DNA from: Vibrio sp. VB16 | Lineage (GTDB): Bacteria > Pseudomonadota > Gammaproteobacteria > Enterobacterales > Vibrionaceae | Length of the DNA: 64,000 nt | Assembly (NCBI RefSeq): GCF_015594925.2 | Contig: NZ_CP087591.1 | Coordinates: forward strand, 186,001 to 250,000 | Direction of reading: 5' to 3' | Part shown: positions 1 to 9,292 of the stretch, piece after piece | How positions within the stretch are numbered: the first letter of the stretch is position 1 | Layout of the letters: every line of letters begins with the position of its first letter | Translations under genes and position numbers: made by a program | Notes under the pieces: generated by a model | What the model was told of the DNA's origin: nothing | The model's input: the letters and a program-made list of their open reading frames with translations, nothing else | Database searches by the model: none

Positions 1-843
1 TTGCTTCGCTTTAGAAGCATTCGCAGAGAAACGGCTAACAAACGTTTGTAGTTCAGCAATTTGCGCCTTTTTCTTCGCGTTGTCTGCATGCAAACGATCA
101 CGCGCTTGTTCTGCTGCAAACATATATTCATCGTAGTTACCGTGGAACATACGTAGCTCGCCGTAATCAAGATCAGCCATGTGGGTACATACAGAGTTTA
201 AGAAGTGACGGTCATGGGAAATAATAATCATGGTGCAGTTACGAGCCAACAGGATATCTTCTAGCCAAGCAATCGTATGCATGTCCAAGTTGTTGGTTGG
301 TTCGTCAAGAAGCATGATTTCAGGTTCAGCGAACAGCACCTGCGCCAAAAGTACACGAACTTTAAGACCAGGAGCAACCTCACTCATCAAGCCGTAATGT
401 TGCGCTTCTGGAATACCTAACCCGAGCAGCAATTCTCCTGCTCTTGCATCCGAAGAATAACCGTCCATCTCGGCAAACTCAGTTTCAAGATCCCCTACAC
501 GCATGCCATCTTCGTCCGTCATTTCAGGTAACGAATAGATGCGATCACGCTCTTCTTTAATTTTCCAAAGTTCTTTGTGTCCCATTATCACTGTATCAAT
601 AACAGTGTAATCTTCATAAGCAAACTGATCCTGGCCTAATTTCGCCATGCGTTCATTAGGATCACAAGAAACGGTGCCACCTGATTGCTCTAGTTCACCA
701 CTTAGGATCTTCATGAATGTCGATTTACCACTACCATTGGCACCGATTAAACCATAGCGATTACCGTTACCGAATTTAACGGAGATATTTTCAAATAGTG
801 GCTTATCGCCAAATTGCATGGTGATGTTTGCAGTTGTAAGCAC
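1..843 (-). CDS. ybiT: ABC-F family ATPase YbiT, N-terminal part (gene runs off the window)
   Basis: The first 281 codons are present; the C-terminal half lies beyond base 1. Reading begins at a GTG at 843 (VLTTANITMQFG...). Walker A GANGSGKST is at residues 34-42. Further on come the ABC-F features: signature region, Walker B followed by DEPTNNLDIDT, and the start of the linker rich in charged residues. ABC-F proteins are soluble twin-ATPase factors without membrane domains that act on the ribosome; YbiT is the paralogue this sequence most resembles. The family and orthology are from recognition of the sequence. It has no operon partner in the window: the upstream gene rhlE is closed by its own terminator. 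Confidence 0.9.
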   Translation of the reverse strand, partial: MLTTANITMQFGDKPLFENISVKFGNGNRYGLIGANGSGKSTFMKILSGELEQSGGTVSCDPNERMAKLGQDQFAYEDYTVIDTVIMGHKELWKIKEERDRIYSLPEMTDEDGMRVGDLETEFAEMDGYSSDARAGELLLGLGIPEAQHYGLMSEVAPGLKVRVLLAQVLFAEPEIMLLDEPTNNLDMHTIAWLEDILLARNCTMIIISHDRHFLNSVCTHMADLDYGELRMFHGNYDEYMFAAEQARDRLHADNAKKKAQIAELQTFVSRFSANASKAKQ

Positions 844-872
844 GGGACACCTAATAGTTTTCTTAATTACAC

Positions 873-897
873 AAAAAAGCTGGTCGATACCAGCTTT
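873..897 (-). terminator. Intrinsic terminator of rhlE
   Basis: Read on the minus strand, a perfect 9-bp stem (AAAGCTGGT / ACCAGCTTT) with an ATCG loop is followed by a run of T. It sits about 70 bases after the rhlE stop codon and before the ybiT start, so it should separate the two transcripts. Confidence 0.85.
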
Positions 898-964
898 CCA
901 AATTTGGGGCGATTCTAACAGCTTTTGTGAAGCACATCACTATCAATTATAGAAGAGTGGCGAT

Positions 965-2158
965 TTAGCTGTTCTCTTCTCTCTTATGTTTATGCACATA
1001 ATTTAGAATAGAAATCGGCACCTCTTTTGTTGGTACAAAACCCTCTACTGTTCGACGTTCAATCAGGTGGCCCAAACGACTTTCTATCATGCAAAGGTGT
1101 TTGAAGTTGTCTCTTGATACCAATGAAACCGCTTCACCTTGAGCATCGGCACGGCCTGTACGCCCTATTCTGTGCACATATTCGTCAGCAGGATACGGCA
1201 GATCATAGTTGATCACGCAGGTAAGGTCATCAATATCAATACCACGTGCGGCAACACCTGTCGCAACCAGATACTTAACTGAGCCATCTTTAAATGCCTC
1301 CAGCACGCGAGCACGCGAAGCTTGGTTTCGTCCGCTGTGGAAGGCCTCAGCAGCAATACCGCGCTTTTCTAACTGTGCAACAAGCTTGGCAGAGCCATGT
1401 TTAGTTTCAATAAATATCAACGCTTGAGGCCAACTGTTTTCGTTTAACATATGGCTTAACAACGCCGATTTCTTATCTTTATCTACTGTGACTAACCACT
1501 GCTTAATATTACTTTTAGAAGCCGCATTTTTAGTAATCGCGATTTCTGTAGCATCATTAATCGCTGTTCTTGCCAATTCGCGCACTGGGTTTGACATCGT
1601 CGCAGAAAATAGCAGATTTTGGATGTTCTTGGGCAGACGACCAATAATCTTATTGATATCTTCAATGAAGCCCATATCCAACATTCTGTCCGCTTCATCC
1701 AATACTAGAATTTCAGCTTCTTCGAAATGGACTGCATGTTGACCGTAAAGATCTATCAGTCTTCCCGGTGTTGCCACTAGAATATCAATGCCATCAATCA
1801 GAGCCTGTTTTTGAGGATGGTAATCAACACCACCATACATAGCCAAAGATTTAAGACCAAGGTGTTTACCGTATTGCACGATACTGCTTTCTACCTGAAT
1901 CGCAAGTTCACGAGTAGGGACAAGAATAAGCGCACGGAAACGTTTTTTCTTTTGCGTTTCTCCCTTGCTCAGCATCTCCAGTATAGGTAAAACAAAACCT
2001 GCCGTTTTACCGGTACCCGTTTGTGCCGCTGCAATAAGGTTTTCACCTTTTAGAACCACCGGAATGGCTTGTTTTTGAATCGTTGTTGGAGATGAGTAAC
2101 CAAGGTCGGCTACGGCTTTTAGGATAGGATCGCTTAATCCAAGCTTAGAAAATGACAT
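965..2158 (-). CDS. rhlE: DEAD-box ATP-dependent RNA helicase, RhlE type
   Basis: This 397-residue protein has the full DEAD-box set: a Q motif near PTTIQKQAIP, motif I AQTGTGKT at 45-52, motif Ia PTRELAIQ, DEAD within LVLDEADRMLDMGF, SAT in LLFSATM, and the C-terminal HRIGRTGR. It would unwind RNA duplexes in the cytoplasm, in RNA decay or ribosome assembly. The C-terminal extension is short, which fits small RhlE-like enzymes rather than DeaD or SrmB. The exact subfamily name is by recognition. It is monocistronic, with a strong terminator downstream. Confidence 0.88.
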   Translation of the reverse strand: MSFSKLGLSDPILKAVADLGYSSPTTIQKQAIPVVLKGENLIAAAQTGTGKTAGFVLPILEMLSKGETQKKKRFRALILVPTRELAIQVESSIVQYGKHLGLKSLAMYGGVDYHPQKQALIDGIDILVATPGRLIDLYGQHAVHFEEAEILVLDEADRMLDMGFIEDINKIIGRLPKNIQNLLFSATMSNPVRELARTAINDATEIAITKNAASKSNIKQWLVTVDKDKKSALLSHMLNENSWPQALIFIETKHGSAKLVAQLEKRGIAAEAFHSGRNQASRARVLEAFKDGSVKYLVATGVAARGIDIDDLTCVINYDLPYPADEYVHRIGRTGRADAQGEAVSLVSRDNFKHLCMIESRLGHLIERRTVEGFVPTKEVPISILNYVHKHKREENS

Positions 2159-2263
2159 TGTCCGTCTCTAGTAAATTGTTAAATCACGGGCACCATAGCT
2201 CGCGATATTTAAAACATGTTAATTGTCGCACAGTGTAGCGGCTTTAATTTTAAAATCCACTGC

Positions 2264-3550
2264 TTACGCAGCAAGCATTTTTTCTCTTAGTTTCGAGTGT
2301 AGAATAAATGCTCTTAGCAAATTATAACCAATACACATCCAATTCAACATGATACAGACACCAATACTGATGGTAAGTTGTGGTACAAAAAAGCTGGTCA
2401 CAATCGATAATAAGACGGCTACATATAGCCAGTACTGTACCTTACCTTGCTTTCGACTAATCAAACTGTAGTGATCGGGCAGCATCATCATAGAGGCGGG
2501 ATTCGCCATCGCAACTTTCTGCAGGTGTAACGTGATCAGAAAAGGGACAATTTTGAGCAACATTCCTTGTATTACACCAATAATAAAACCAAGAGCAATC
2601 ACCAACCCTAACAGAATCTCTAGTTTTCCCTTTATAGCCGCAGGGAAGTAAGGCAGGGCGATAATAAACAAACAGCCAATGGCAAGGCAACCGTAACCCA
2701 CTCGCCAATAATTGATCACCACATCGGGCAGTTTTCTTCTTCGCTTACTAAGCTGAACACTGCCAACTACAGCGTAAGCAATACCAACTAAAGCGTTAAA
2801 CACGCCGACATAATAGAGGTTATATCCTGCGAAGGTAGCCAGCGTCATCATGACCAACGAAAATACGGCACCAAAGACGAGTGTATTACGCCAAACTTTG
2901 GGGAAGACCGGGGTGACATGAAACATAGGAATTACTTGAAAACTGACGGCCATCACCAGCAGTAGCACCCAGCCAAAGATACCAATACTCGCATGAAAAT
3001 TGGTTAACGCTTTACCCACGGCAGGTTGAATTCCCCATAAGTAGCCAGAGATAAGCAACAAGCCAGCAATCAGTAGCAACCCTAACGAGAAAACTGCCAA
3101 TAAAATAGGCAATCTTGTCTGTTCTCCTCCGGCATTTCTAATTAAAACCCATGCCAATGTAAGCACAAAATAACCGACACTCAGACCTAGAAAAACAAAG
3201 CCAAAAACAAAACTAACCCACCCCATAAACGCAGCGGCCAGTGTTAAGGTTCCGGCTATCATCCCCGTATGCATCAAAGCCAGCCGTGATTTTTCAATGG
3301 TGATAGGCGCGCCACATAACACAGGCATTATCTGAAACAGTGACCCTATCATTATCATTGCCATAACACCTAAAGCGAACAAGTGCGTAATAGCAAGTGA
3401 AGCAGGCATCCATCGGCTCAACCAAATTTGGCTACCTTGGTCTATAAGTAAAATAGAGCCAAGGAGAGCAAAAATTGGGGCGGTAAGATAAAAACGTAAT
3501 GGAACATCGAGTCTAGGAATGGCATCGAAATTAAGTCCAGTCATTCTCAT
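2264..3550 (-). CDS. NnrS-like / heme-copper-oxidase-like 12-TM membrane protein
   Basis: The 428-residue protein is almost entirely hydrophobic, with about twelve predicted membrane segments. Histidines sit inside or at the ends of helices (for example THLFALGVMAMI, NFHASIGIFGWV, IPMFHVTP), as in heme-bearing membrane proteins of the NnrS and oxidase subunit I families. NnrS-type proteins protect against nitric oxide stress. The start overlaps the end of the DUF2249 gene, and a hemerythrin gene lies just upstream, so the three probably form one operon. The context supports NO or O2 handling. The family call is by resemblance only; it could be an uncharacterised oxidase-like protein. Confidence 0.6.
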   Translation of the reverse strand: MRMTGLNFDAIPRLDVPLRFYLTAPIFALLGSILLIDQGSQIWLSRWMPASLAITHLFALGVMAMIMIGSLFQIMPVLCGAPITIEKSRLALMHTGMIAGTLTLAAAFMGWVSFVFGFVFLGLSVGYFVLTLAWVLIRNAGGEQTRLPILLAVFSLGLLLIAGLLLISGYLWGIQPAVGKALTNFHASIGIFGWVLLLVMAVSFQVIPMFHVTPVFPKVWRNTLVFGAVFSLVMMTLATFAGYNLYYVGVFNALVGIAYAVVGSVQLSKRRRKLPDVVINYWRVGYGCLAIGCLFIIALPYFPAAIKGKLEILLGLVIALGFIIGVIQGMLLKIVPFLITLHLQKVAMANPASMMMLPDHYSLISRKQGKVQYWLYVAVLLSIVTSFFVPQLTISIGVCIMLNWMCIGYNLLRAFILHSKLREKMLAA

Positions 3551-3845
3551 TGCTACGAGTCCTCACGTATTCTGTTGTATCGGCGTCATCTCGATGCCAG
3601 ATAAATATAAGGTGCTTGCCTTCATCTATCTCCACATGCCGATATAAATACTTGGATTGGATAATTTCAAACAGAGGGGCGGGTTTTCGCCTATGTGAAA
3701 CCCGTAGTAGACCACCCATCGGCAAACCAGATAACACTTTGGTTATCTCCGTCATAGGGTGAGGAGGCTCCAAAATACTCACATCGAGCCTGAATATATC
3801 TGGCAAATTAGGTGACCGAATATTTGTCGTGCCGTCATTAACCAT
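3531..3845 (-). CDS. DUF2249 domain protein
   Basis: A small soluble protein with one DUF2249 domain (LDVSILEPPHPMTEI...LPMGGLLRVSHRRKPAPLFEII). The domain is TusA-like and is often found next to hemerythrin and nitrite/NO genes. The longer reading frame begins at 3905, but that would overlap the hemerythrin gene by 53 bases. The internal ATG at 3845 has a GAGG upstream and starts just after the hemerythrin stop, so I prefer it. The 3' end overlaps the NnrS-like gene by 20 bases. The biochemical role is unknown. Confidence 0.7.
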   Translation of the reverse strand: MVNDGTTNIRSPNLPDIFRLDVSILEPPHPMTEITKVLSGLPMGGLLRVSHRRKPAPLFEIIQSKYLYRHVEIDEGKHLIFIWHRDDADTTEYVRTRSNENDWT

Positions 3846-3852
3846 AGCTCGA

Positions 3853-4302
3853 TTAACCTCGAGAAGTTGACAGTTGGCTATCCATTTGTGATACGACTTC
3901 ATCATTGTTCGGCAAATGCATATCGGTCATAGGGTAAAGCATCTGTTCTTCTTTCATATTATGCTGTTGAATCAATAACATGACACTTTCAACTATGCCC
4001 ATGGCTCTGTCTAGGTTCTTATCTTGAATGGCGTTATTCATCTGTTCGAACATCCCTTTTACCTGGCTATGTTCTGAACGCATAACCATAGTCGGGCCAC
4101 TCGTCATACCGGTTTTTTGTTCAAATGCTGGAAAAAGAATCTCCTCTTCCGCTGTAAAGTGCGCCACCGTCTCTTGCTCAAATATCTGCCAAGCTTGACT
4201 AAACCCAACCCAATTTTTATCAGCCAATAAACCTTCAGCGTCAACCAATAGGTTGTCACACGTTTTGTGGTGTTCCGTCATATAATTTTGGATAGAAGAC
4301 AT
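3853..4302 (-). CDS. Hemerythrin HHE-domain protein
   Basis: A 149-residue helical protein with the hemerythrin-like ligand pattern: an early H-H (TEHHKTCD), H and E in VAHFTAEEEILFP, then H in MRSEHSQVKGM and H-x3-E-E in QQHNMKEEQMLYP. Such proteins bind a non-heme di-iron centre and serve in O2/NO sensing or in iron-sulfur repair (as in the DnrN/YtfE group). It lacks the N-terminal ScdA-type domain of YtfE. It is first in a three-gene operon with DUF2249 and NnrS-like genes, which points to a nitrosative or oxygen-related role. Confidence 0.8.
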   Translation of the reverse strand: MSSIQNYMTEHHKTCDNLLVDAEGLLADKNWVGFSQAWQIFEQETVAHFTAEEEILFPAFEQKTGMTSGPTMVMRSEHSQVKGMFEQMNNAIQDKNLDRAMGIVESVMLLIQQHNMKEEQMLYPMTDMHLPNNDEVVSQMDSQLSTSRG

Positions 4303-4360
4303 CGAGGACCTCTTAAGTCGTATTTCAAAGAATCAATATAATTATTAATGACCTAGAATT

Positions 4361-4380
4361 ATATACCTTTTAAGGTGTAT
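4361..4380. promoter_or_regulatory. Palindrome upstream of the hemerythrin operon
   Basis: The sequence contains ACCTT-TT-AAGGT inside ATATACCTTTTAAGGTGTAT, 59 to 78 bases before the hemerythrin start codon. The position suits an operator. An NO-sensing Rrf2 regulator such as NsrR is plausible from the gene content, but the match to its known consensus is poor. Confidence 0.35.
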
Positions 4381-4394
4381 TTTACCGTCGATCA

Positions 4395-5576
4395 TCAATC
4401 TTCACTCAAATATTTAATCCAACGCAGGCTTTCTTCGCTCGATTCTATCCTGTGTAACTCAGTGGCGACCTGTAATGCTTGTTCCTTTTTTCCGATCGCG
4501 CTCAGTGCTTGCGTTTTTGCCAACAACATTTGACTTGTCTGGTTGGTCAGCTTATCAATGCTAATTAATGCCCGTTTATAGTCCCTCATTTTCAGTAACA
4601 AAAGCGCATGTTGCCAATAAAACTTATTGTCAATTTGTGCCGCCTTAAGCCAAATAGAGGCGGCCTTATCCCACTCTTTCGCCGCCTGCCAATACTCCGC
4701 TTGTTGGGCCCGCAATGTGGCACTGCTATCTAGCCCTTTTAACCTTGCATAGGTTTGTGCCGCTTTTTTGGGAACCCCATCCTGTGCATACAATTGGGCC
4801 ATCAACATCAGATATTGATCACTCAACTCAAATCCTACACGATCCGCTTGTTGCAAGGTAATCAGTGCTTGCTGCTGCTGTTGCGTGTAAATATAGAGTG
4901 TAATCAGTTGACGCCACCATACGTACTTGTCTGGTTCTAATGTTCTCAAAGACAACGCTGTTGGCACTGCATTTTGCCATTTCTTCCGTGCAAGCTGAGC
5001 CCCAAGCAGCATATTGAGCGGCATCACTTTCAATGGAAGTTTTGCTTGTTGACGATATCGTTGTTGATGACCAATCGACAACTCGACTCGCGCCCACTCC
5101 TGTTGTTGATATTGTGCTTGAGCGATTCGAAGCCATAGCCATTCAAGATCTTTGGCTTGCTCATACGCGGGTAATAACTTTTGGTAGTGGGATTCTGCCA
5201 ATTTATACTGACCTTCCATCAATAAGATATCGGCTAACATTTGTTGTGTATCTCTCTGCTGAACGGTAGGTAATGCCTTTTGATTGATAGCCAACGTCAA
5301 CGTTTTGATTGCCAGTTGTGATTGCTGAGTTTGCCAATAAAGTCCACCTAGCATACGATTGACATACGCGAAATCATATTGTCCGCTGGGGTTTAGATTT
5401 GTAAGTACGGTGATCGCCTCATCCGGTTTTTCTTTACGTTGCAATTCATAGGCAATTTGCACCTGCCGAGCAGTGCGATGCGATAACTCTTTTGATTCCG
5501 CCCATGCGACAGGTGACGCCAGTAACCAATAGAGCATCGCTAGAAAAAGAATCGAGATTGATTTACGTTTCATCAC
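4395..5576 (-). CDS. TPR protein of the TonB2 gene cluster
   Basis: A 393-residue exported protein with signal peptide MMKRKSISILFLAMLYWLLA... ending near AWA-ES. The rest is a solenoid of tetratricopeptide-like helical pairs (AYVNRMLGGLYWQTQQ, LADILLMEGQYKLAESHYQKL, and others). A TPR gene closes the TonB2 cluster in Vibrio species, and here it overlaps tonB by 4 bases (ATGA). It is probably periplasmic and accessory to the TonB complex; its precise function is not established. It is the last gene of the long iron operon. Confidence 0.8.
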   Translation of the reverse strand: MMKRKSISILFLAMLYWLLASPVAWAESKELSHRTARQVQIAYELQRKEKPDEAITVLTNLNPSGQYDFAYVNRMLGGLYWQTQQSQLAIKTLTLAINQKALPTVQQRDTQQMLADILLMEGQYKLAESHYQKLLPAYEQAKDLEWLWLRIAQAQYQQQEWARVELSIGHQQRYRQQAKLPLKVMPLNMLLGAQLARKKWQNAVPTALSLRTLEPDKYVWWRQLITLYIYTQQQQQALITLQQADRVGFELSDQYLMLMAQLYAQDGVPKKAAQTYARLKGLDSSATLRAQQAEYWQAAKEWDKAASIWLKAAQIDNKFYWQHALLLLKMRDYKRALISIDKLTNQTSQMLLAKTQALSAIGKKEQALQVATELHRIESSEESLRWIKYLSED

Positions 5577-6247
5577 TGGATTTTAAACTCCAGTTTTACT
5601 CGTTGACCGCTTCTGACTTGTGCCAATCCGTTCACCATCATTGGTTGATATTTCCATCGCTTTAATGCTTTTAGCGCTTCCCGGTTAAATATTCGCGACG
5701 GATAAGACGCTTCTATCTTAATATTTTGGGGCTTTCCAGCGCGGTCAATATCAAAAGAAAACACCACATAACCTTCTATTTTTCTCTGCAGCGCTTTTCT
5801 TGGATAGATCGGATTCATGCGGTGCAAAGGCATTACTTGCTGGGTTTGTCCCATTTGCACCGGTATTGGTTGCTGGGCTAATTGAGTGTTTGTGGCCTTT
5901 GGACTTGGAGTACTCGGCACGACGACGGCAAATTTCATGTCTGTCACCGACAGATCTAAGTTTATCTCTGGAACTGGCGCTAACGTCGGCGTATTCAATG
6001 AGACATCCTGCTGAGGCTGAGCCAATGCCTGCTGGGGAGGTAAAGGTTTCATTTCCGGCGGTTTAGGGAGTTCACGACTTTTCCGTTGACTTAGCGACTC
6101 AGTTTCATTCATAAAGAAATCAAATCGTATCGACTCATTTTCTGGCTTGCTCTCTATGGTATTGAGATCCACCATCCACGCCATCATACCCATAAGGCTA
6201 TAGCTTACGAATAACGCAACCGGCAGAGCCAATAGGAAGCGAAGCAT
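5573..6247 (-). CDS. tonB: TonB2-type energy transducer
   Basis: The 224-residue protein has an N-terminal membrane anchor (LLALPVALFVSYSLMGMMAWMV), a proline-rich periplasmic linker (PKPPEMKPLPPQQ), and a C-terminal TonB domain (MNPIYPRKALQRKIEGYV...EALKALKRWKYQPM). It carries proton-motive force to outer-membrane receptors by contacting their TonB box. The short linker fits Vibrio TonB2 rather than the longer TonB1. It abuts exbD with no gap. The likely client is the receptor encoded at 13777-15951, though TonB2 proteins can serve several. Confidence 0.9.
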   Translation of the reverse strand: MLRFLLALPVALFVSYSLMGMMAWMVDLNTIESKPENESIRFDFFMNETESLSQRKSRELPKPPEMKPLPPQQALAQPQQDVSLNTPTLAPVPEINLDLSVTDMKFAVVVPSTPSPKATNTQLAQQPIPVQMGQTQQVMPLHRMNPIYPRKALQRKIEGYVVFSFDIDRAGKPQNIKIEASYPSRIFNREALKALKRWKYQPMMVNGLAQVRSGQRVKLEFKIQ

Positions 6248-6652
6248 CTATTTCTTCTCCGTCGCTAAAGCGATATTAACAATGCCGGCACCCTTGGCTG
6301 AGTCCATAACCGAAATTACCGTACCGTTAAACGCAAATTCATCGGCCTGAATTACCACCGACGCGTTAGGCTGATCGGTTAAAAGCTGCTCTAAGTTAGC
6401 CTGCACTCTCTCTTTATCCACGATACGCTTGTCGATATAGATCTCATTATTGGCGGTAATCGCAATGAAGATACCCGCTTCTTTTTGACTAACGGCATTA
6501 GAGGCTTGAGGTCGATTGACCTCAATACCTGATTCTTTAACAAAAGAGCTGGTGACAATAAAGAAAATCAGCATGATAAATACGATATCGAGCATCGACG
6601 TCATATCTATCTGTGCTTCATCTTGATTTTTTTTGCGGCTGCCTAATCTCAT
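6248..6652 (-). CDS. exbD: ExbD-type proton-channel subunit
   Basis: The protein has a basic N-terminus (MRLGSRKKNQDEAQIDMTSMLDIVFIMLI...) and one membrane helix with the conserved Asp of ExbD (MLDIVFIMLIFFIV), then a periplasmic domain. The frame could begin at 6724, but the ATG at 6652 overlaps the exbB stop as ATGA, gives the usual ExbD N-terminus and the usual length, so I use it. It forms the proton-driven motor with ExbB and TtpC that powers TonB. Confidence 0.92.
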   Translation of the reverse strand: MRLGSRKKNQDEAQIDMTSMLDIVFIMLIFFIVTSSFVKESGIEVNRPQASNAVSQKEAGIFIAITANNEIYIDKRIVDKERVQANLEQLLTDQPNASVVIQADEFAFNGTVISVMDSAKGAGIVNIALATEKK

Positions 6653-7191
6653 GTTCGGCTCCTCATTAACTTCTCTAAATGCACTTCTCTTTTCTCCAAT
6701 GCGGCAAACAGTTGGGAATAGCAAAATACCCCAGCCAATGCAGCAACCATACCCGCCATTGTTGGTAGCGTTGCCATGGATATACCCGATGCCATCAGCC
6801 TAGGTTGCGATGTTCCTTCTACCGCTAGCACATCAAAAACGGAAATCATCCCTGTCACCGTACCGAGCAAACCAAGCATAGGAAACAGGCTGATGATCAA
6901 TTTAAGCAGATTGATATTCTGAAACAGCTCTATGTGTGCTTGATTGACCCAGGCGTCGCGCTGTTTTTGTGCGTACCAGGAATGGTGGTCACCCCTTGCA
7001 CCCCAATTTTTTAGCCACTCATTTTGTCTTTTGGGAAACGTAACCAACAGGTAGAGAACCCGTTCGATGGCAATAAGCCAAAACAGCAAGATAAGGGAAG
7101 CTAACCACCAAAGTATTGGGCCACCTTTGGACATAAATTGCGCCAATGCATTCCCAAAGCCAAGATCAGAAAATAAGCTCATCCATTCCAC
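6649..7191 (-). CDS. exbB: ExbB-type proton-channel subunit
   Basis: The 180-residue protein is a MotA/TolQ/ExbB family member with three membrane helices. The conserved segment LFPMLGLLGTVTGMISVFDVL, and a second in GISMATLPTMAGMVAAL, line the proton path. It lies between ttpC and exbD with a 2-base gap and a 4-base overlap, so translation is probably coupled. Its short length matches Vibrio ExbB2, which works together with the longer TtpC. Confidence 0.92.
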   Translation of the reverse strand: MEWMSLFSDLGFGNALAQFMSKGGPILWWLASLILLFWLIAIERVLYLLVTFPKRQNEWLKNWGARGDHHSWYAQKQRDAWVNQAHIELFQNINLLKLIISLFPMLGLLGTVTGMISVFDVLAVEGTSQPRLMASGISMATLPTMAGMVAALAGVFCYSQLFAALEKREVHLEKLMRSRT

Positions 7192-7193
7192 GT

Positions 7194-8510
7194 TTAGCTC
7201 TGCCTCAAATATTGTTCAGCGCGTTGGGCCACTAGGCCAACGCCTTGTTTTTCTAACAATGTTCGTACGTTTTCGGCTTGTGAGCTCAATACATTGTGCA
7301 TAAACAGCAGCGGCATAGCGGCGACTAAGCCAAGTACCGTTGTAATGAGTGCAGTAGAGATACCGGATGCCATCATTCGTGGATCGGCATTGCCAAACTG
7401 AGTAATCACTTGGAATGTTTCTATCATCCCTGTCACCGTACCTAGCAGGCCTAACATAGGGGATAAAGCAGCAAGGAGTTTGAGCATAGAAAGCCCTCGG
7501 TCTAACTTCTGTTGCTCGTCTAATATCGTTTCATACAGGCGCAGTTCTAATGCTTCTACGTTGGGTGACTGATCATACTTATACACACCTAAAACTCGAC
7601 CTAGTGCATTATTTCCTATGGTATCTTTATCTTTCAGTTGAACGTTAATGTTGTGTCGGCTTATAAACAAGAACGCCCCTTGAACCAAACCGATAAGCAA
7701 GCCGATGGAGAGCAGTGCTAATATCACTTTACCGATAATACCACCTTGCTCGATTCTTTCCTTTATGGTCGGGGTCAATGAAAGTTGCTTTAGTAATTTG
7801 CCACCAGATGGGTCAAAGGCGAACAATGCCGAGTTCACCTCAGCTAGGCCAACCTGAGGTAGATATTGAGGTTGAACTTGATAAGGCTTAGCGCCTCTTT
7901 GTTCACCCGACCAATCTAAATAACCACCATTGTCTAACAACCCAAATGAGCCGATACGCACAACACCTTTACTGGTGACAATACCATCAGGTAAAACGTA
8001 CGGTACTTCTAACTCTGTAATCGTTGAGCCCACTTCTAACTGACGTTCAAACGCATGCCAAAGAGAATATAACTGAGACTTGGAAGGTAACGTTTTTGCG
8101 GCAACGATAGCGTCAACAACGCGTAAAGAATTGGCCTCTCCAATCGCGGTAATTGCGCTCTTTTGAACAAATTGGAACTCTTTAGCAACCTGCCTAACCA
8201 CGCCAAAAAGCTCTCCTAAGCTGCCAGACTCTAAATGAAGCTTTTTCTCTGTTTCCGCAAGAACTTGTTCATTATGGCTAAACTGGTCGCTGATTCTCTC
8301 TATATTGGATTGTAACGTCCCACGTTTTACTAACAGCTCATCGCGTAGTTGAACCAACGCTTGCTCTTGTGCTTTAAAAGATTGCTCCCTGTTTTGATTG
8401 GCGACATTTTCTTCGACACGAACCTGTTTCGTCGTGTCCAATAGATCGGACTGCGCGTGAACATTAGAAACCAAAAGGGTCAGCAAAACGAAACTGATTA
8501 TGTTTTTCAT
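7194..8510 (-). CDS. ttpC: TtpC, long ExbB-like component of the TonB2 complex
   Basis: The 438-residue protein starts with a signal peptide (MKNIISFVLLTLLVSNVHAQ), has a periplasmic coiled-coil-rich part to about residue 260, and ends in a MotA/TolQ/ExbB domain (MLGLLGTVTGMIETFQVITQFG; GISTALITTVLGLVAAMP). This architecture defines TtpC, known in Vibrio as a third essential partner of TonB2 systems. It overlaps the DUF3450 gene by 4 bases and precedes exbB by 2. Confidence 0.9.
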   Translation of the reverse strand: MKNIISFVLLTLLVSNVHAQSDLLDTTKQVRVEENVANQNREQSFKAQEQALVQLRDELLVKRGTLQSNIERISDQFSHNEQVLAETEKKLHLESGSLGELFGVVRQVAKEFQFVQKSAITAIGEANSLRVVDAIVAAKTLPSKSQLYSLWHAFERQLEVGSTITELEVPYVLPDGIVTSKGVVRIGSFGLLDNGGYLDWSGEQRGAKPYQVQPQYLPQVGLAEVNSALFAFDPSGGKLLKQLSLTPTIKERIEQGGIIGKVILALLSIGLLIGLVQGAFLFISRHNINVQLKDKDTIGNNALGRVLGVYKYDQSPNVEALELRLYETILDEQQKLDRGLSMLKLLAALSPMLGLLGTVTGMIETFQVITQFGNADPRMMASGISTALITTVLGLVAAMPLLFMHNVLSSQAENVRTLLEKQGVGLVAQRAEQYLRQS

Positions 8511-9286
8511 TTGTTCACCTCCTGTGTGGAGAGGGGCAATAACAAAAGAGTAGGTGCTACACGTTTATTAGCCACCAAAAACGCATTATCTAGATCACTA
8601 ATTAACGCCGAATTTAACGAACTCCATGTCTTCTTTTGGTCACTCCAAACCCAGTATTCTTTCTTATCTAGGCTGCGAGCAATGAATGAAACATGCCCAA
8701 GATAAAGCTGTTCAGCCTCGCGAATCACGCCGTCAATCTCTATGGCGCTGGTATAGGTTCCAAGTTTGTTTACGTAATCGAGTTCTATCTGGTAAGCCTC
8801 TAAGATACGACGAAATTTTTCAGCATCGCTAATATCGGCTTGTATCATAAGCTGACGCAGTTGCGTCACTCTATCAACGCGTGCATCTAGACGTATCGGC
8901 ATATCGTGTTCAATATATGTCGCTAGACCATCCAACATCTGATACATCAACGGTACAATACTCTGCCTCGTTTCCGCTATGTCATCTAATTGCGATTCTA
9001 CGCTGGAGAGCTCTTGTTCTTGGCTAAGAATTAAATTGCCAAGATGGTCTTTATAAATCGTAAGTCCATCCACCTCAGCCTTCAGCGAGTCAATTTCAGA
9101 TTGTAGATCAAAAGCATGGTCTGAACTGTCGCTCACAACATGTTGACTGCGCCCTGCGTCTTTAATAATAGCTTGCTCTACTTTAGCCGATTCAGTGAGC
9201 GAACCAGCATTAACGAATCCTGTTACTGCCACGAGGCTTAACGCCGCTATGCTTTTTAATCGCATTTTATTTCCATGTTTATTCAT
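8507..9286 (-). CDS. DUF3450 family periplasmic coiled-coil protein
   Basis: A 259-residue exported protein with signal sequence (KSIAALSLVAVTGFVNAG) and a long coiled coil (SEIDSLKAEVDGLTIYKDHL... QEQELSSVESQLDDIAETR), then an alpha-helical C-terminus. DUF3450 genes sit directly ahead of ttpC in Vibrio TonB2 clusters, as here. An alternative start is M8. It begins 6 bases after the permease stop, so the whole TonB module is physically fused to the siderophore importer operon. Its role is presumed to be in the TonB2 complex but is not known. Confidence 0.8.
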   Translation of the reverse strand: MNKHGNKMRLKSIAALSLVAVTGFVNAGSLTESAKVEQAIIKDAGRSQHVVSDSSDHAFDLQSEIDSLKAEVDGLTIYKDHLGNLILSQEQELSSVESQLDDIAETRQSIVPLMYQMLDGLATYIEHDMPIRLDARVDRVTQLRQLMIQADISDAEKFRRILEAYQIELDYVNKLGTYTSAIEIDGVIREAEQLYLGHVSFIARSLDKKEYWVWSDQKKTWSSLNSALISDLDNAFLVANKRVAPTLLLLPLSTQEVNK

Positions 9287-9292
9287 AAAAAA

